A DNA stretch of 43,244 bases from Nodosilinea sp. P-1105 (GTDB taxonomy: Bacteria; Cyanobacteriota; Cyanobacteriia; Phormidesmidales; Phormidesmidaceae), in contig NZ_SMDQ01000049.1 of assembly GCF_012911975.1 (NCBI RefSeq), forward strand, positions 1 to 43,244, in the 5' to 3' direction. Positions 33,720 to 42,978 of the stretch are shown piece after piece. The stretch's first letter is position 1, and every line of letters begins with the position of its first letter. The notes beneath the pieces are model-generated. The model was not told where the DNA came from. It was given only the letters and a program-made list of their open reading frames with translations, and ran no database searches. A program made the translations under genes and the position numbers.

Positions 33720-34394
33720 ATGGGAACGCGGATTTTAATGGTGGAAGACGAAGAAAAACTGGCTCAGTTTGTCCAGCTAGAGCTCACCTACGAAGGTTAC
33801 GAGGTGGACCTGGCCTATGATGGCCTGTCAGGGTTGATGGCCGCCCGCGATCAAACCCCCGACCTGATTATTTTAGATTGGATGATGCCGGGCCTAAGCG
33901 GTGTGGAAGTGTGTCGTCGCCTGCGCCAAACCGGCTGCCAGACCCCAGTGATTTTGCTCACCGCCAAAGACGATGTCAGCGATCGCGTGGAAGGACTGGA
34001 TGCCGGGGCCGACGACTATGTGGTTAAACCCTTTAGTATCGAAGAGTTGCTAGCTCGGGTGCGGGCTCACCTGCGCCGCCATGAACCCCAAGAGGCCGAA
34101 ATGCTGGTGTTTGGCGACCTCACCCTCGATCGCAAAAGCCGCCAAGTAACCCGAGGGCAGCGCCCCATCGAACTGACAGCCAAAGAATTTGATTTGCTAG
34201 ATTACCTGATGACCTATCCGCGGCAGGTGCTAACCCGCGATCGCATCCTCGAAGAAGTGTGGGGCTACGATTTCATGGGGGACTCTAATATCATTGAAGT
34301 CTATGTGCGCTACCTGCGGCTCAAGCTAGAAGCCGAAGGGGAAAGCCGTCTGATTCAAACCATCCGGGGCGTAGGCTACGTACTGCGCGATTGA
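33720..34394 (+). CDS. OmpR/PhoB-family response regulator
   Basis: 224 aa. Receiver domain with acidic D10-E-E, phospho-acceptor D53 in I-I-L-D-W-M-M-P-G, T and K105-like K-P-F. The C-terminal winged helix ends I-R-G-V-G-Y-V-L-R-D. Start at ATG 33720 is supported by AGGAGG at 33707-33712, which overlaps the kinase stop; the frame is open from 33657. It partners the upstream kinase and is convergent with the ABC permease gene. Confidence 0.94.
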   Translation: MGTRILMVEDEEKLAQFVQLELTYEGYEVDLAYDGLSGLMAARDQTPDLIILDWMMPGLSGVEVCRRLRQTGCQTPVILLTAKDDVSDRVEGLDAGADDYVVKPFSIEELLARVRAHLRRHEPQEAEMLVFGDLTLDRKSRQVTRGQRPIELTAKEFDLLDYLMTYPRQVLTRDRILEEVWGYDFMGDSNIIEVYVRYLRLKLEAEGESRLIQTIRGVGYVLRD

Positions 34395-34465
34395 CCGGGT
34401 TGGAGCCAGACACCTGTTTCTACATTCACCATGCTGCGCCACTTCAGGCAACAACTCCAATCTAC

Positions 34466-35302
34466 CTAACGCACCAGGCGAGGGTAGAGCCGCCCACAAA
34501 AGCCAATCAACACCGCCGCGATCGTCACCAAAATCGCCAGGCTGAGCCCCAGACTGTAGGTGCCTGCCGGTTCCACCAGCATTAGCTGGCGCAGGGCATC
34601 CACCATGTAGGTCAAAGGATTCAGTCGGGACACCACTTGCAGCCACCCCGGCATAATCTCGATGGGGTAAATGGCATTGCTGGCAAAAAACAGGGGCATC
34701 ATCATCAGCTGGCCCACCCCCATCACCCGCTCGTGGGTCTGGGCCCAGCAGGCCACAATCAGCGAGAAGGTGGAAAACAATGCCGCCCCCAGCATCACCA
34801 CAGCAGCCACCCCCAGTATCGCCAGGGGATGCCAGTTCAGACCCACCCCCAACAGCCCCGCCACTACATAGACAATCAGCAACTGGGACAGGCAGCGCAC
34901 CCCAGCCCCGATCGCTTTGCCCAGCACCAGGGCCGATCGCGGGGCCGGACTGACCATCAGTTTGTGCAAAATGCCCAGGTCTTTTTCCCAAATCACCAGC
35001 AGGCCAGTGAAGATCGACATAAACAACACGCTCTGGGCCAAAATGCCCGGGGTCATAAAGTCCATGTAGCTGAGGTTGCCGGTGGGGATGCCCCGCACCT
35101 GGGTAAACACCTGGCCAAAAATGGTCAGCCACAGCACTGGCTGCACCGCCCGGGTAAACAACTGAATCGGGTCGTGGCGCAGCTTGCGCACTTCCAGTTC
35201 GGCGGCGACCAGGGCTTTGGCCACAAACTCTGCCACCGTTGCCCGGGTCTGCTGGGGGCTAGCCCAGCCGTTTAGCGGTGCGGCGGGTGGTTGATGTGTC
35301 AC
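34466..35302 (-). CDS. ABC-2 type transporter permease (DrrB-like)
   Basis: 278 aa with about six TM helices. It contains the ABC-2 motif N-P-L-T-Y-M-V-D-A-L-R and L-F-T-R-A-V-Q-P-V-L-W-L. The start is GTG at 35302 with GAGGGAAG eight bases upstream, overlapping the ATPase gene by 44 bp, so the two are translated from one message. With the ATPase it forms a drug/lipid-type exporter under likely control of the MarR protein upstream. Confidence 0.9.
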   Translation of the reverse strand: MTHQPPAAPLNGWASPQQTRATVAEFVAKALVAAELEVRKLRHDPIQLFTRAVQPVLWLTIFGQVFTQVRGIPTGNLSYMDFMTPGILAQSVLFMSIFTGLLVIWEKDLGILHKLMVSPAPRSALVLGKAIGAGVRCLSQLLIVYVVAGLLGVGLNWHPLAILGVAAVVMLGAALFSTFSLIVACWAQTHERVMGVGQLMMMPLFFASNAIYPIEIMPGWLQVVSRLNPLTYMVDALRQLMLVEPAGTYSLGLSLAILVTIAAVLIGFCGRLYPRLVR

Positions 35303-36062
35303 GATAGCTTCCCTCGGTATTGGTGGTCAAATCGTTGCCGGTGTAGTGGATGAACACGTCGTCAAGGCTGGCCCCGGCATGGCCCACAGAAGATTTGAGC
35401 GCACCAGGGGTATCCATGGCCACCTGCTGTCCCTGGTGCAGAATGGCAATGCGGTCGCACAACACATCGGCCTCATCCATAAAGTGGGTGGTCAAGAAGA
35501 CGGTGGTTTGATAGTCGCGCCGTAGCTGCAAAATCAAATCCCACATGGCTTTGCGGGCCACTGGGTCTAGCCCTACCGTGGGCTCATCCAAAAACAGGAT
35601 GGCTGGCCGGTGTAGGGTGGCCTGGGCAATTTCCAGACGGCGAATCATCCCGCCAGAGTAGGTGTTCACCAGGCGATTGGCGACCGCGTCCAACCCCACA
35701 TAATGCAGGGCCGCCTGAATTCGCGGCAACCGCTGCCGCCGGGGCACCCCGTACAGCTTGGCCAAAATCAGCAGGTTTTCGTAGCCAGTCAGGGTACCAT
35801 CCACCGACAACGCCTGGGGCACATAGCCAATCTGCCGCTGCACCCCCATGGGCTGACGACCCAGGTCACACCCGGCAATGGTGGCCTGCCCAGCCGTGAT
35901 CGGCAGCAACGTGGCCAGCATTTTGATCAGGGTGCTTTTGCCCGCCCCATTGGGGCCTAACAGGCCGAAGACTTCCCCAGAATCGACCTGCAAGCTAAAG
36001 GCGTCGACGGCTGTTTTGGCACCGAAGCGTTTGGTGAGGTTGGTGATAGTGATGATGGACAT
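35259..36062 (-). CDS. ABC transporter ATP-binding protein (DrrA-like)
   Basis: 267 aa. Walker A G-P-N-G-A-G-K-S-T (about 38-46), Q-loop G-Y-V-P-Q-A, signature Y-S-G-G-M-I-R-R-L, Walker B I-L-F-L-D-E-P-T-V-G-L-D-P and switch H in T-T-H-F-M. This is the DrrA/ABC-2 subgroup, forming a dimer that drives the adjacent permease. The frame is open to 36200, but that part lies in repeats; Met 36062 (M-S-I-I-T-I-T-N-L) is the normal start. Confidence 0.92.
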   Translation of the reverse strand: MSIITITNLTKRFGAKTAVDAFSLQVDSGEVFGLLGPNGAGKSTLIKMLATLLPITAGQATIAGCDLGRQPMGVQRQIGYVPQALSVDGTLTGYENLLILAKLYGVPRRQRLPRIQAALHYVGLDAVANRLVNTYSGGMIRRLEIAQATLHRPAILFLDEPTVGLDPVARKAMWDLILQLRRDYQTTVFLTTHFMDEADVLCDRIAILHQGQQVAMDTPGALKSSVGHAGASLDDVFIHYTGNDLTTNTEGSYRDTSTTRRTAKRLG

Positions 36063-36138
36063 GGGGGGATGGGTGGAGAGGTGGAGAAGGTGGGGGAATG
36101 GACAAGGGGGGCGTAGGGGCGGACCCATGTGTCCGCCC
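36063..36138. repeat. G-rich tandem repeat and GGGCGGAC palindrome
   Basis: Degenerate GGTGGAGA units (36063-36105) abut the ATPase start. The complete palindrome GGGCGGAC-CCATGT-GTCCGCCC is at 36117-36138. Confidence 0.75.
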
Positions 36139-36172
36139 TGGCAGGAAGATAGTAACGGGAGATAAACCGTAG

Positions 36173-36235
36173 GGTGTATTAGCGGTCGAGGTCTGGGCAA
36201 TGGTGGCCAACCTGGGGCCGCAATGCACCGGTCGG
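36173..36235 (+). repeat. 63-bp repeat, copy 1
   Basis: It begins GGTGTATTAGCGGTCG and ends GCAATGCACCGGTCGG. A similar 63-bp copy lies in inverse orientation at 43056-43118. The ends GGTGCATT/AATGCACC form an inverted repeat. Confidence 0.75.
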
Positions 36236-36346
36236 AGAGGGGGGAGAAGTTCGAATGTTGGATTCTTAGCCTGGGTTAGGCGGTCGGGAATGGGGCGAAG
36301 AACATAGGGCGTAACCCTTGCACAACAGACCTTAGGGGAGAGAGCT

Positions 36347-36381
36347 TTCGTTCTTCGTTCTTCGTTCTTCGTTCTTCATTC
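36347..36381. repeat. five tandem heptamers
   Basis: Four TTCGTTC units and one TTCATTC unit. The MarR stop codon (36376-36378) lies within the last unit. Confidence 0.85.
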
Positions 36382-36861
36382 AGTATCCCCATGTGCCTGC
36401 CCTAGGGCGGACACATGGGGTTCCTCAAACAAGGTGCTCAGGAGGGCTAGCCCAGCGCTAATTTGATTCAGCTGTGCCGCCGATAACGCCTCCAGTCGAT
36501 CGGCTACGGTTTGCTGGGTGGCGCGGTAAACCCGCTCCATGGTGGCGGTGCCCTCAGGGGTAAGGCTGAGGATAATCCGCCGTCGCTCTGACGGGTCAGG
36601 ACTCCGATGCACCAGCCCCCGCTGTACCAGGCGGTCTACCATGGCCGACATGGTAGGTCGAGTAACGTCCAGGTAGTCGGCTACTGCTGACAGGGATGAC
36701 TGCGATCGCCGTTGCAAAAAGTACAGTACTCGCAGCTGCGACAGCGACAGATGAGGCTTGCCGTGGCTACGGATACTGGCCCGCAGGAACCGGGTCACAG
36801 CGGGTACCACAGTCATGATGCTGTCCGCGCACTGGTCGGGGGTGATTAGGGTCGCCGCCAT
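36376..36861 (-). CDS. MarR-family transcriptional regulator
   Basis: 161 aa winged-helix protein. Helices L-S-L-S-Q-L-R-V-L-Y-F-L and recognition helix V-T-R-P-T-M-S-A-M-V-D-R-L, then the wing D-P-S-E-R-R-R-I-I-L-S-L-T-P-E-G. It likely represses the ABC exporter operon downstream and itself. A perfect 15-bp dyad sits just before its start (36880-36894). Only one Cys is present near the N-terminus, so it does not look like the Fe-S regulator ChlR. Its last codons overlap a large palindrome and the heptamer array, so the C-terminus appears repeat-derived. Confidence 0.88.
   Translation of the reverse strand: MAATLITPDQCADSIMTVVPAVTRFLRASIRSHGKPHLSLSQLRVLYFLQRRSQSSLSAVADYLDVTRPTMSAMVDRLVQRGLVHRSPDPSERRRIILSLTPEGTATMERVYRATQQTVADRLEALSAAQLNQISAGLALLSTLFEEPHVSALGQAHGDTE
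36387..36420. repeat. 34-bp palindrome within the marR 3' coding end
   Basis: The arms CCCCATGTG and CACATGGGG enclose GCCCTAGGGC. It contains a half copy of the GGGCGGAC palindrome and encodes the last 12 or so residues of the MarR protein. Confidence 0.65.
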
Positions 36862-36879
36862 GGGTTAGATAGTTAGGTG

Positions 36880-36894
36880 AGCTAATAGTTAGCT
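36880..36894. promoter_or_regulatory. MarR-type autoregulatory dyad
   Basis: AGCTAA-TAG-TTAGCT is a perfect inverted repeat 19 bp upstream of the marR start codon, within a TTAG-rich stretch. This position suits autorepression. Confidence 0.6.
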
Positions 36895-38460
<1,566 letters not shown>

Positions 38461-38466
38461 TGTATT

Positions 38467-38502
38467 AAACAGTTCAAGCCGTGTACGCGGCTTGAACTGT
38501 TT
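38467..38502 (+). terminator. hairpin between sqdB and sqdX
   Basis: AAACAGTTCAAGCCG (38467-38481) pairs perfectly with CGGCTTGAACTGTTT (38488-38502) across a 6-nt loop. AGCCTGTTTTTTATCTTTT follows, a good T-tract. It may end most sqdB transcripts before sqdX. Confidence 0.85.
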
Positions 38503-38537
38503 AGCCTGTTTTTTATCTTTTGAGTTCCTTAATCCCT

Positions 38538-39671
38538 ATGCGAATTGCGCTCTTTACTGAGACCTTTTTGCCCAAAGTTGATGGCATTGTTACCCGCCTC
38601 AAGCACACGGTAGATCACCTGCAGCGGCAAGGTAATCAAGTCTTGGTGTTTTCTCCAGAAGGAGGGCTAACGGAGTATCGAGGCGCCAGGATTCATGGAG
38701 TGTCGGGGTTCCCTCTGCCCCTTTATCCAGAGTTAAAGCTGGCTCTACCTCGCCCCTCTATCGGCGAAGCCCTGGATGCTTTTCAGCCCGACCTGGTGCA
38801 TGTGGTCAACCCGGCGGTGTTAGGTCTAGCCGGGATTTATTACAGCAAAAGCAAAGGCTTGCCCCTGGTGGCTTCTTACCACACCCATCTGCCCAAGTAT
38901 CTGGAACACTACGGTCTGGGCATGTTAGAAGGGCTGATGTGGGAGTTGATTAAGGCCATGCACAACCAAGCCCAAATCAACCTGGTCACCTCCACAGCCA
39001 TGCAGGCGGAACTGTCGGAGCACGGGGTGGAGAACATTGAAGTCTGGCAACGGGGGGTCGATACAGAGCTGTTCCGCCCCGAATTGGCCAGTGCGGCTAT
39101 GCGCGATCGCCTCTCCCAGGGTCATCCCGAAGCCCCCTTACTCCTCTACATTGGTCGGCTGTCGGCGGAAAAAGAAATTGACCGGATTAAGCCAGTGCTG
39201 GAAGCAATTCCTGGCTCTCGCCTGGCCCTGGTGGGGGATGGCCCCTACCGGGCGGAGTTGGAGGAGCACTTCGCCGATACCCCGACTAACTTTGTGGGCT
39301 ATTTAGCCGGGGAAGACCTGGCGTCAGCCTACGCTTCCGCCGATGCCTTTGTCTTTCCCTCCCGCACCGAGACCCTGGGACTGGTACTGCTGGAAGCCAT
39401 GGCGGCAGGCTGCCCGGTGGTGGCCGCCAACTCCGGCGGCATTCCCGATATTGTCACCGATGGGGTAAATGGCTTCCTGTTTGACCCCACCGACGACGCC
39501 GGGGCGATTACCGCCACCCGCCGCCTGATTGAAGCCAAAGCCGAGCGAGAACTCATGCGCCGCAATGCGGTGACTGAAGCGGAACGCTGGGGCTGGGCAG
39601 CAGCCACCCGACAGTTGCAGCAGTTCTACAGTGGGGTGCTGGCCGAGAAGTCGTTGCCACTGGCCGCTTAG
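38538..39671 (+). CDS. sqdX: sulfolipid synthase, UDP-sulfoquinovose:DAG sulfoquinovosyltransferase
   Basis: 377 aa GT4 glycosyltransferase. N-terminal T-E-T-F-L-P-K-V-D-G-I-V-T-R-L is the SqdX signature. The UDP-sugar site follows: G-D-G-P-Y-R-A-E-L and F-P-S-R-T-E-T-L-G-L-V-L-L-E-A-M-A-A-G-C-P-V-V with the E-x7-E pair. It transfers sulfoquinovose to diacylglycerol, completing SQDG, a thylakoid lipid. ATG 38538 chosen; an in-frame TTG at 38520 is the alternative. Its own promoter may lie in the region after the hairpin. Confidence 0.95.
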   Translation: MRIALFTETFLPKVDGIVTRLKHTVDHLQRQGNQVLVFSPEGGLTEYRGARIHGVSGFPLPLYPELKLALPRPSIGEALDAFQPDLVHVVNPAVLGLAGIYYSKSKGLPLVASYHTHLPKYLEHYGLGMLEGLMWELIKAMHNQAQINLVTSTAMQAELSEHGVENIEVWQRGVDTELFRPELASAAMRDRLSQGHPEAPLLLYIGRLSAEKEIDRIKPVLEAIPGSRLALVGDGPYRAELEEHFADTPTNFVGYLAGEDLASAYASADAFVFPSRTETLGLVLLEAMAAGCPVVAANSGGIPDIVTDGVNGFLFDPTDDAGAITATRRLIEAKAERELMRRNAVTEAERWGWAAATRQLQQFYSGVLAEKSLPLAA

Positions 39672-39762
39672 GGACTTGCAGACCCATGAAGTACCCGTTG
39701 CTCGGACTTTCTGCCAAAGGGAGACATAGCATGAACGACTTCGCTCGGTCCGCAATCACTGA

Positions 39763-39784
39763 AGGTTGAGCGAAGTCGAAACCT
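39763..39784. repeat. conserved-core hairpin repeat
   Basis: AGGTT-core-AACCT with the core GAGCGAAGTCGA, inverse orientation to the copies at 19904-19927, 21027-21048 and 21077-21100. The arms differ between copies but stay complementary. 39672-39947 holds nothing else recognised. Confidence 0.65.
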
Positions 39785-39947
39785 GGCTAGCTGGTACACT
39801 ATCAACCAGCGGCAGATCCCTTAGAGCCTAACAGACAGATATTGTGGCGCTGATTTCAGCCTGCCTGGCGGTTGATCCCGTTGACATGAGTTAACCCTTG
39901 GTTAACAATCCAGAATCCAGCCCAACCCCCCTGGGCGAGGTGCAGCT

Positions 39948-40376
39948 ATGATTGACTACGAAAAACTACAAAAGTCCCTCAAGCACCTGGAGCTACAGTA
40001 CAGCAACTACCAAACCCTCGATTCTGACCAGCCAAGGCTAATCCAGGAAGCAGTGGCTGAGTCTGTAATTCAGCGGTTTGAAACCTGCTACGACATGCTG
40101 TGGAAGGTGCTAAAACGCTACTTAATCGAAGAATTGGGGATACCTGAGGTACCCAATAGCCCTAAGCCCATCGTGCGACTGGCCAACGAAAATGGGCTAC
40201 TGACTTCTCCAGTAGAACAGTGGATCGCTTACGCCAACGCCCGGGTTGGTACCGCCCACGACTACAGCGGCGACAAGGCGCAGGCGGCGTTAGAGTTGAT
40301 GGAGGAGTTTTTAGCTGATGCCATTACCCTTTACCAAACCATGAGCCACCAGCCATGGATTCAGCCAGCACCCTAA
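39948..40376 (+). CDS. hepT: HepT-like HEPN toxin (nucleotidyltransferase substrate-binding protein family)
   Basis: 142 aa helical protein. V-I-Q-R-F-E-T-C-Y-D-M-L-W-K is the HI0074-family helix. A-R-V-G-T-A-H-D-Y carries R-x4-H-x-Y, the HEPN RNase motif with the Tyr that MntA AMPylates in the HepT/MntA system. It overlaps the next gene by 22 bp, the usual operon arrangement. RNase toxin activity is inferred from the family. Confidence 0.88.
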   Translation: MIDYEKLQKSLKHLELQYSNYQTLDSDQPRLIQEAVAESVIQRFETCYDMLWKVLKRYLIEELGIPEVPNSPKPIVRLANENGLLTSPVEQWIAYANARVGTAHDYSGDKAQAALELMEEFLADAITLYQTMSHQPWIQPAP

Positions 40377-40699
40377 ACATGACTCCCCAGCAGCGCCAGT
40401 TGGTGTTGGCCCTGTTGCAGGCATACTTGCCAGATGCCACCGTGTGGGCCTATGGCTCTCGGGTCAAGGGCACCGCCCGCCCCCACTCTGACCTGGATCT
40501 GGTGGTGTTTGCCACCCCCCAGCAACAGTTAGCCATCTCTGACCTCAAAGAAGCCTTTGATCAGAGTGATCTGCCGTTTCGCGTGGATCTGTTTGGGTGG
40601 CAGGAGCTACCGGCGTCGTTTCACAATGCGATCGCGGCAGACCATGCCGTGGTGCAGCAGGGGGAAAGCCATCGAGCGGATTGCCGCCGCACGGACTAA
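40355..40699 (+). CDS. mntA: MntA-like minimal nucleotidyltransferase antitoxin
   Basis: 114 aa. G-S-x10-D-x-D is intact: G-S-R-V-K-G-T-A-R-P-H-S-D-L-D. In the HepT/MntA pair this enzyme AMPylates the toxin Tyr to neutralise it. ATG 40355 overlaps hepT; ATG 40379, just after the hepT stop, is an alternative start. It ends 6 bp from the convergent glycosyltransferase stop. Confidence 0.88.
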   Translation: MDSASTLNMTPQQRQLVLALLQAYLPDATVWAYGSRVKGTARPHSDLDLVVFATPQQQLAISDLKEAFDQSDLPFRVDLFGWQELPASFHNAIAADHAVVQQGESHRADCRRTD

Positions 40700-40705
40700 G
40701 CCTGG

Positions 40706-41959
40706 TTACCGACGATCGCCATTGAGACCTCGGAGGTTTTTCAAACCTCCGAGGTCTGAGGCGAGAATTTGCTCATAAGCCTGGCCGGCCTGCTCCCAGG
40801 TGAAGCTGGTTTCCACCAGGTGTCTACTATTTTTGGACAGGGTTGCCCGCAGGTGCGGCTGCTCAAACAGTTGGCTAATGGCGGCTACCGTATCCCTCAA
40901 GCTGTTAGCCCGCAGAGCGGCCAGGGGACGATCAACCGATAGCCCCTCTAAGCCACGATCGCTGCCCACCACCGGTACCCCGGCTGCCATGGCTTCCAGG
41001 GTTTTGTTTTTAATCCCAAAGCCCACCCGCATGGGCACCACGCACACCGTCGCTCGGTGCAGATAGTCCACCACTGAGTGGACGGCCCCGGTGACTGTGA
41101 CCCCCGACCGTTGGGCTAAGTCCCGCACCGCCGCCGTCGGGTTACGCCCCACCAAATAGAGCGAGCAATCTGGATAGCGCGATCGCAGCCGGGGCAAAAC
41201 CTTCCGCCCCAAATAGCGGGCGGTATGGCCATTGGCCAGGGTGTCCATTGCCCCCACAAACACCAGGCGATGGCCACCGGGGTCTTCCAGCCGATAGGGG
41301 AACTGGGCCAGGTCAACCCCATTGGGTACCACATGCAGGCCAGCGTTGTTGGGGATGGGTTGAAAAAACTGATGGTCCTCCGGGGTGGTCACCACCAGGT
41401 CAGAGAACTTTTGCACGTAGCGACGCTCATAACGGCCCATGAGATAGCGGTTGATGCGATCGCGAATCGGCTTTTCGGCAGTGCCCGTCGCCAGTTGGTT
41501 CACCAACGTGCCATAGACAGAACTGTGGATATTCACCACCACCTTAGGAATGCGGTAGCGATACTGGGGCCGCACAAACACCTCATTGACACTATGTTCA
41601 CAGGTAATGGCATCCCCGCCAGCAATCACCCAACTATCAATCCAACGCTGCATCGCCGACTGATGGAGGAATTGAGTACTGGGAGGGGTGCCCGTGCCTA
41701 GAAACTGACCAAATCGACTGATTTTGCCCCCCAACCCCGGCTGTAAATCAGCCCCGGTGGGCTGGGGAAATGTCACCAACTGATTGACATAGGTGCCCAA
41801 CCGGTAAAGGTCGCGATCGGTCACCGATCGCGATCGCTGGGTGACTAAGGTAACGCTGTGGTGCTGGGCCAGGTATTTGAGCAAATAAAACGTGCGCACC
41901 TGAGTGCCCCCCAGGCTGGGCGGGTAGGGAAAGGTGGCAGAAATGATCAAAATGCGCAC
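40706..41959 (-). CDS. GT4-type glycosyltransferase
   Basis: 417 aa. N-terminal P-P-S-L-G-G-T-Q-V-R-T-F-Y-L-L-K-Y-L-A, and in the second domain V-P-N-G-V-D-L-A-Q-F-P, F-V-G-A-M-D-T-L, R-V-G-F-G-I-K-N-K-T-L-E-A-M-A-A-G-V-P-V-V (nucleotide-sugar site). Probably builds an extracellular or cell-wall polysaccharide. It overlaps the GT2 gene by 13 bp, so both are translated from one mRNA. The last dozen residues (D-L-G-G-L-K-N-L-R-G-L-N) come from a 33-bp palindromic repeat. Confidence 0.9.
   Translation of the reverse strand: MRILIISATFPYPPSLGGTQVRTFYLLKYLAQHHSVTLVTQRSRSVTDRDLYRLGTYVNQLVTFPQPTGADLQPGLGGKISRFGQFLGTGTPPSTQFLHQSAMQRWIDSWVIAGGDAITCEHSVNEVFVRPQYRYRIPKVVVNIHSSVYGTLVNQLATGTAEKPIRDRINRYLMGRYERRYVQKFSDLVVTTPEDHQFFQPIPNNAGLHVVPNGVDLAQFPYRLEDPGGHRLVFVGAMDTLANGHTARYLGRKVLPRLRSRYPDCSLYLVGRNPTAAVRDLAQRSGVTVTGAVHSVVDYLHRATVCVVPMRVGFGIKNKTLEAMAAGVPVVGSDRGLEGLSVDRPLAALRANSLRDTVAAISQLFEQPHLRATLSKNSRHLVETSFTWEQAGQAYEQILASDLGGLKNLRGLNGDRR
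40725..40757. repeat. 33-bp palindrome inside the GT4 3' coding end
   Basis: AGACCTCGGAGGTTT pairs perfectly with AAACCTCCGAGGTCT across a TTC loop. It belongs to the coding sequence of the glycosyltransferase and lies 26 bp from the mntA stop. Confidence 0.9.
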
Positions 41960-42978
41960 GGCGACTCCCCCGGTTCCAAATACTCAATGCAACGGGCCGC
42001 CTCAGGCAGTTGGGCCTGCTGCTGCCCCTGGGTACGGGCCTGGGCACACCACAGGTCCAGGGGGGCGATCGCCAATTCTATGGCCGTTCCCTGACCCTGA
42101 ACTAGGCGCACTGTAGCCCGGGGCAGGTCCTTTAAGGCCCAGCGCAGCAGTCGATACCCCACCTCCCTAGCCGTTAGGGAGCGCGTCAGTGAGACCCCAT
42201 ACAGCTCGTGCAGGTAGCGATTTGAGCAACCATATCGATACCATTGTCGCCACAAAGCAAGCAAACTCTGGCGATGACGATGGTAGACTACCGCCCCTGG
42301 AGCCGCCACCAGATTCCAGGAGGTAGCTTGTTGGATCCGCCAGCACAGGTCAGCGTCCCCACCCGTGGTCAACTGGGGCCGAAACAACCCCACCTGGCGA
42401 AAAATGTCGGCCCGCACCGCCAAATTGGCCGTCTGACCGTAGGGTAAGTAGGGATGACTCAGGGTGTGGTGCTGGCAGAGGGTACCCTGACGATCGCCAT
42501 AGCGGGCCAGCCAGTGGCGGCTGGGTAGGGCCTCGATTTCTCCAGCCACCAGGCCCACAGCGGGGTCAGTGAAAGGGTGCACCAAGTTGGTTAACCAGTC
42601 TGGGCTGGGGCGACAATCCACATCGGTAAAGACAACAACATCGCCCCCAGCGGCGTGAATGCCGACGTTGCGGGCGGCATAGGAACTTTGGATAGCGGTA
42701 TAGGTCAGAGGGCGCAGTTGAATCCCTCGGTCCCGAGCCCTGGTTGCTGCCGTTTGCAGCAGTCTGGACGTGCGATCGCCGCTGCCATTGTCCACCAGCC
42801 AATATTCCAGCCGCTCTGCCGGGTAGGTTTGAGCCAATAAACAATCCACCAAATCAGGCAAATCCCCCTCCCCGTTGTAGATCGGCACCACCACCGACAC
42901 CGCTGGCACCGCCGGCACCGGTTGCGGCAGGAGGCGATCGCAGGATTTAACCACAGACATGGGGTTGGGCGATATCAT
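41947..42978 (-). CDS. GT2-family glycosyltransferase
   Basis: 343 aa. GT-A fold: V-S-V-V-V-P-I-Y-N-G-E (about 26-36), L-V-D-N-G-S-G-D-R-T, and D-x-D in V-F-T-D-V-D-C-R-P-S. Acceptor motif G-G-D-A-D-L-C-W-R-I-Q-Q. It transfers a sugar from a nucleotide donor to a growing polysaccharide or lipid. Start at 42978 (M-I-S-P); Met 42960 is the alternative. First gene of a pair with the GT4 gene. Confidence 0.9.
   Translation of the reverse strand: MISPNPMSVVKSCDRLLPQPVPAVPAVSVVVPIYNGEGDLPDLVDCLLAQTYPAERLEYWLVDNGSGDRTSRLLQTAATRARDRGIQLRPLTYTAIQSSYAARNVGIHAAGGDVVVFTDVDCRPSPDWLTNLVHPFTDPAVGLVAGEIEALPSRHWLARYGDRQGTLCQHHTLSHPYLPYGQTANLAVRADIFRQVGLFRPQLTTGGDADLCWRIQQATSWNLVAAPGAVVYHRHRQSLLALWRQWYRYGCSNRYLHELYGVSLTRSLTAREVGYRLLRWALKDLPRATVRLVQGQGTAIELAIAPLDLWCAQARTQGQQQAQLPEAARCIEYLEPGESPCAF

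Noticed and set aside
34326-35132. 268-aa minus-strand reading frame rich in Gly/Ala
   Set aside because: Out-of-frame shadow of the ABC-2 permease at 34466-35302, which has clear family motifs and TM helices.
36376-36861. MarR gene as ChlR, the regulator of the tetrapyrrole cluster
   Set aside because: Only one Cys, 15 kb from the cluster, and placed directly upstream of an ABC exporter with its own dyad; a local regulator is more likely.
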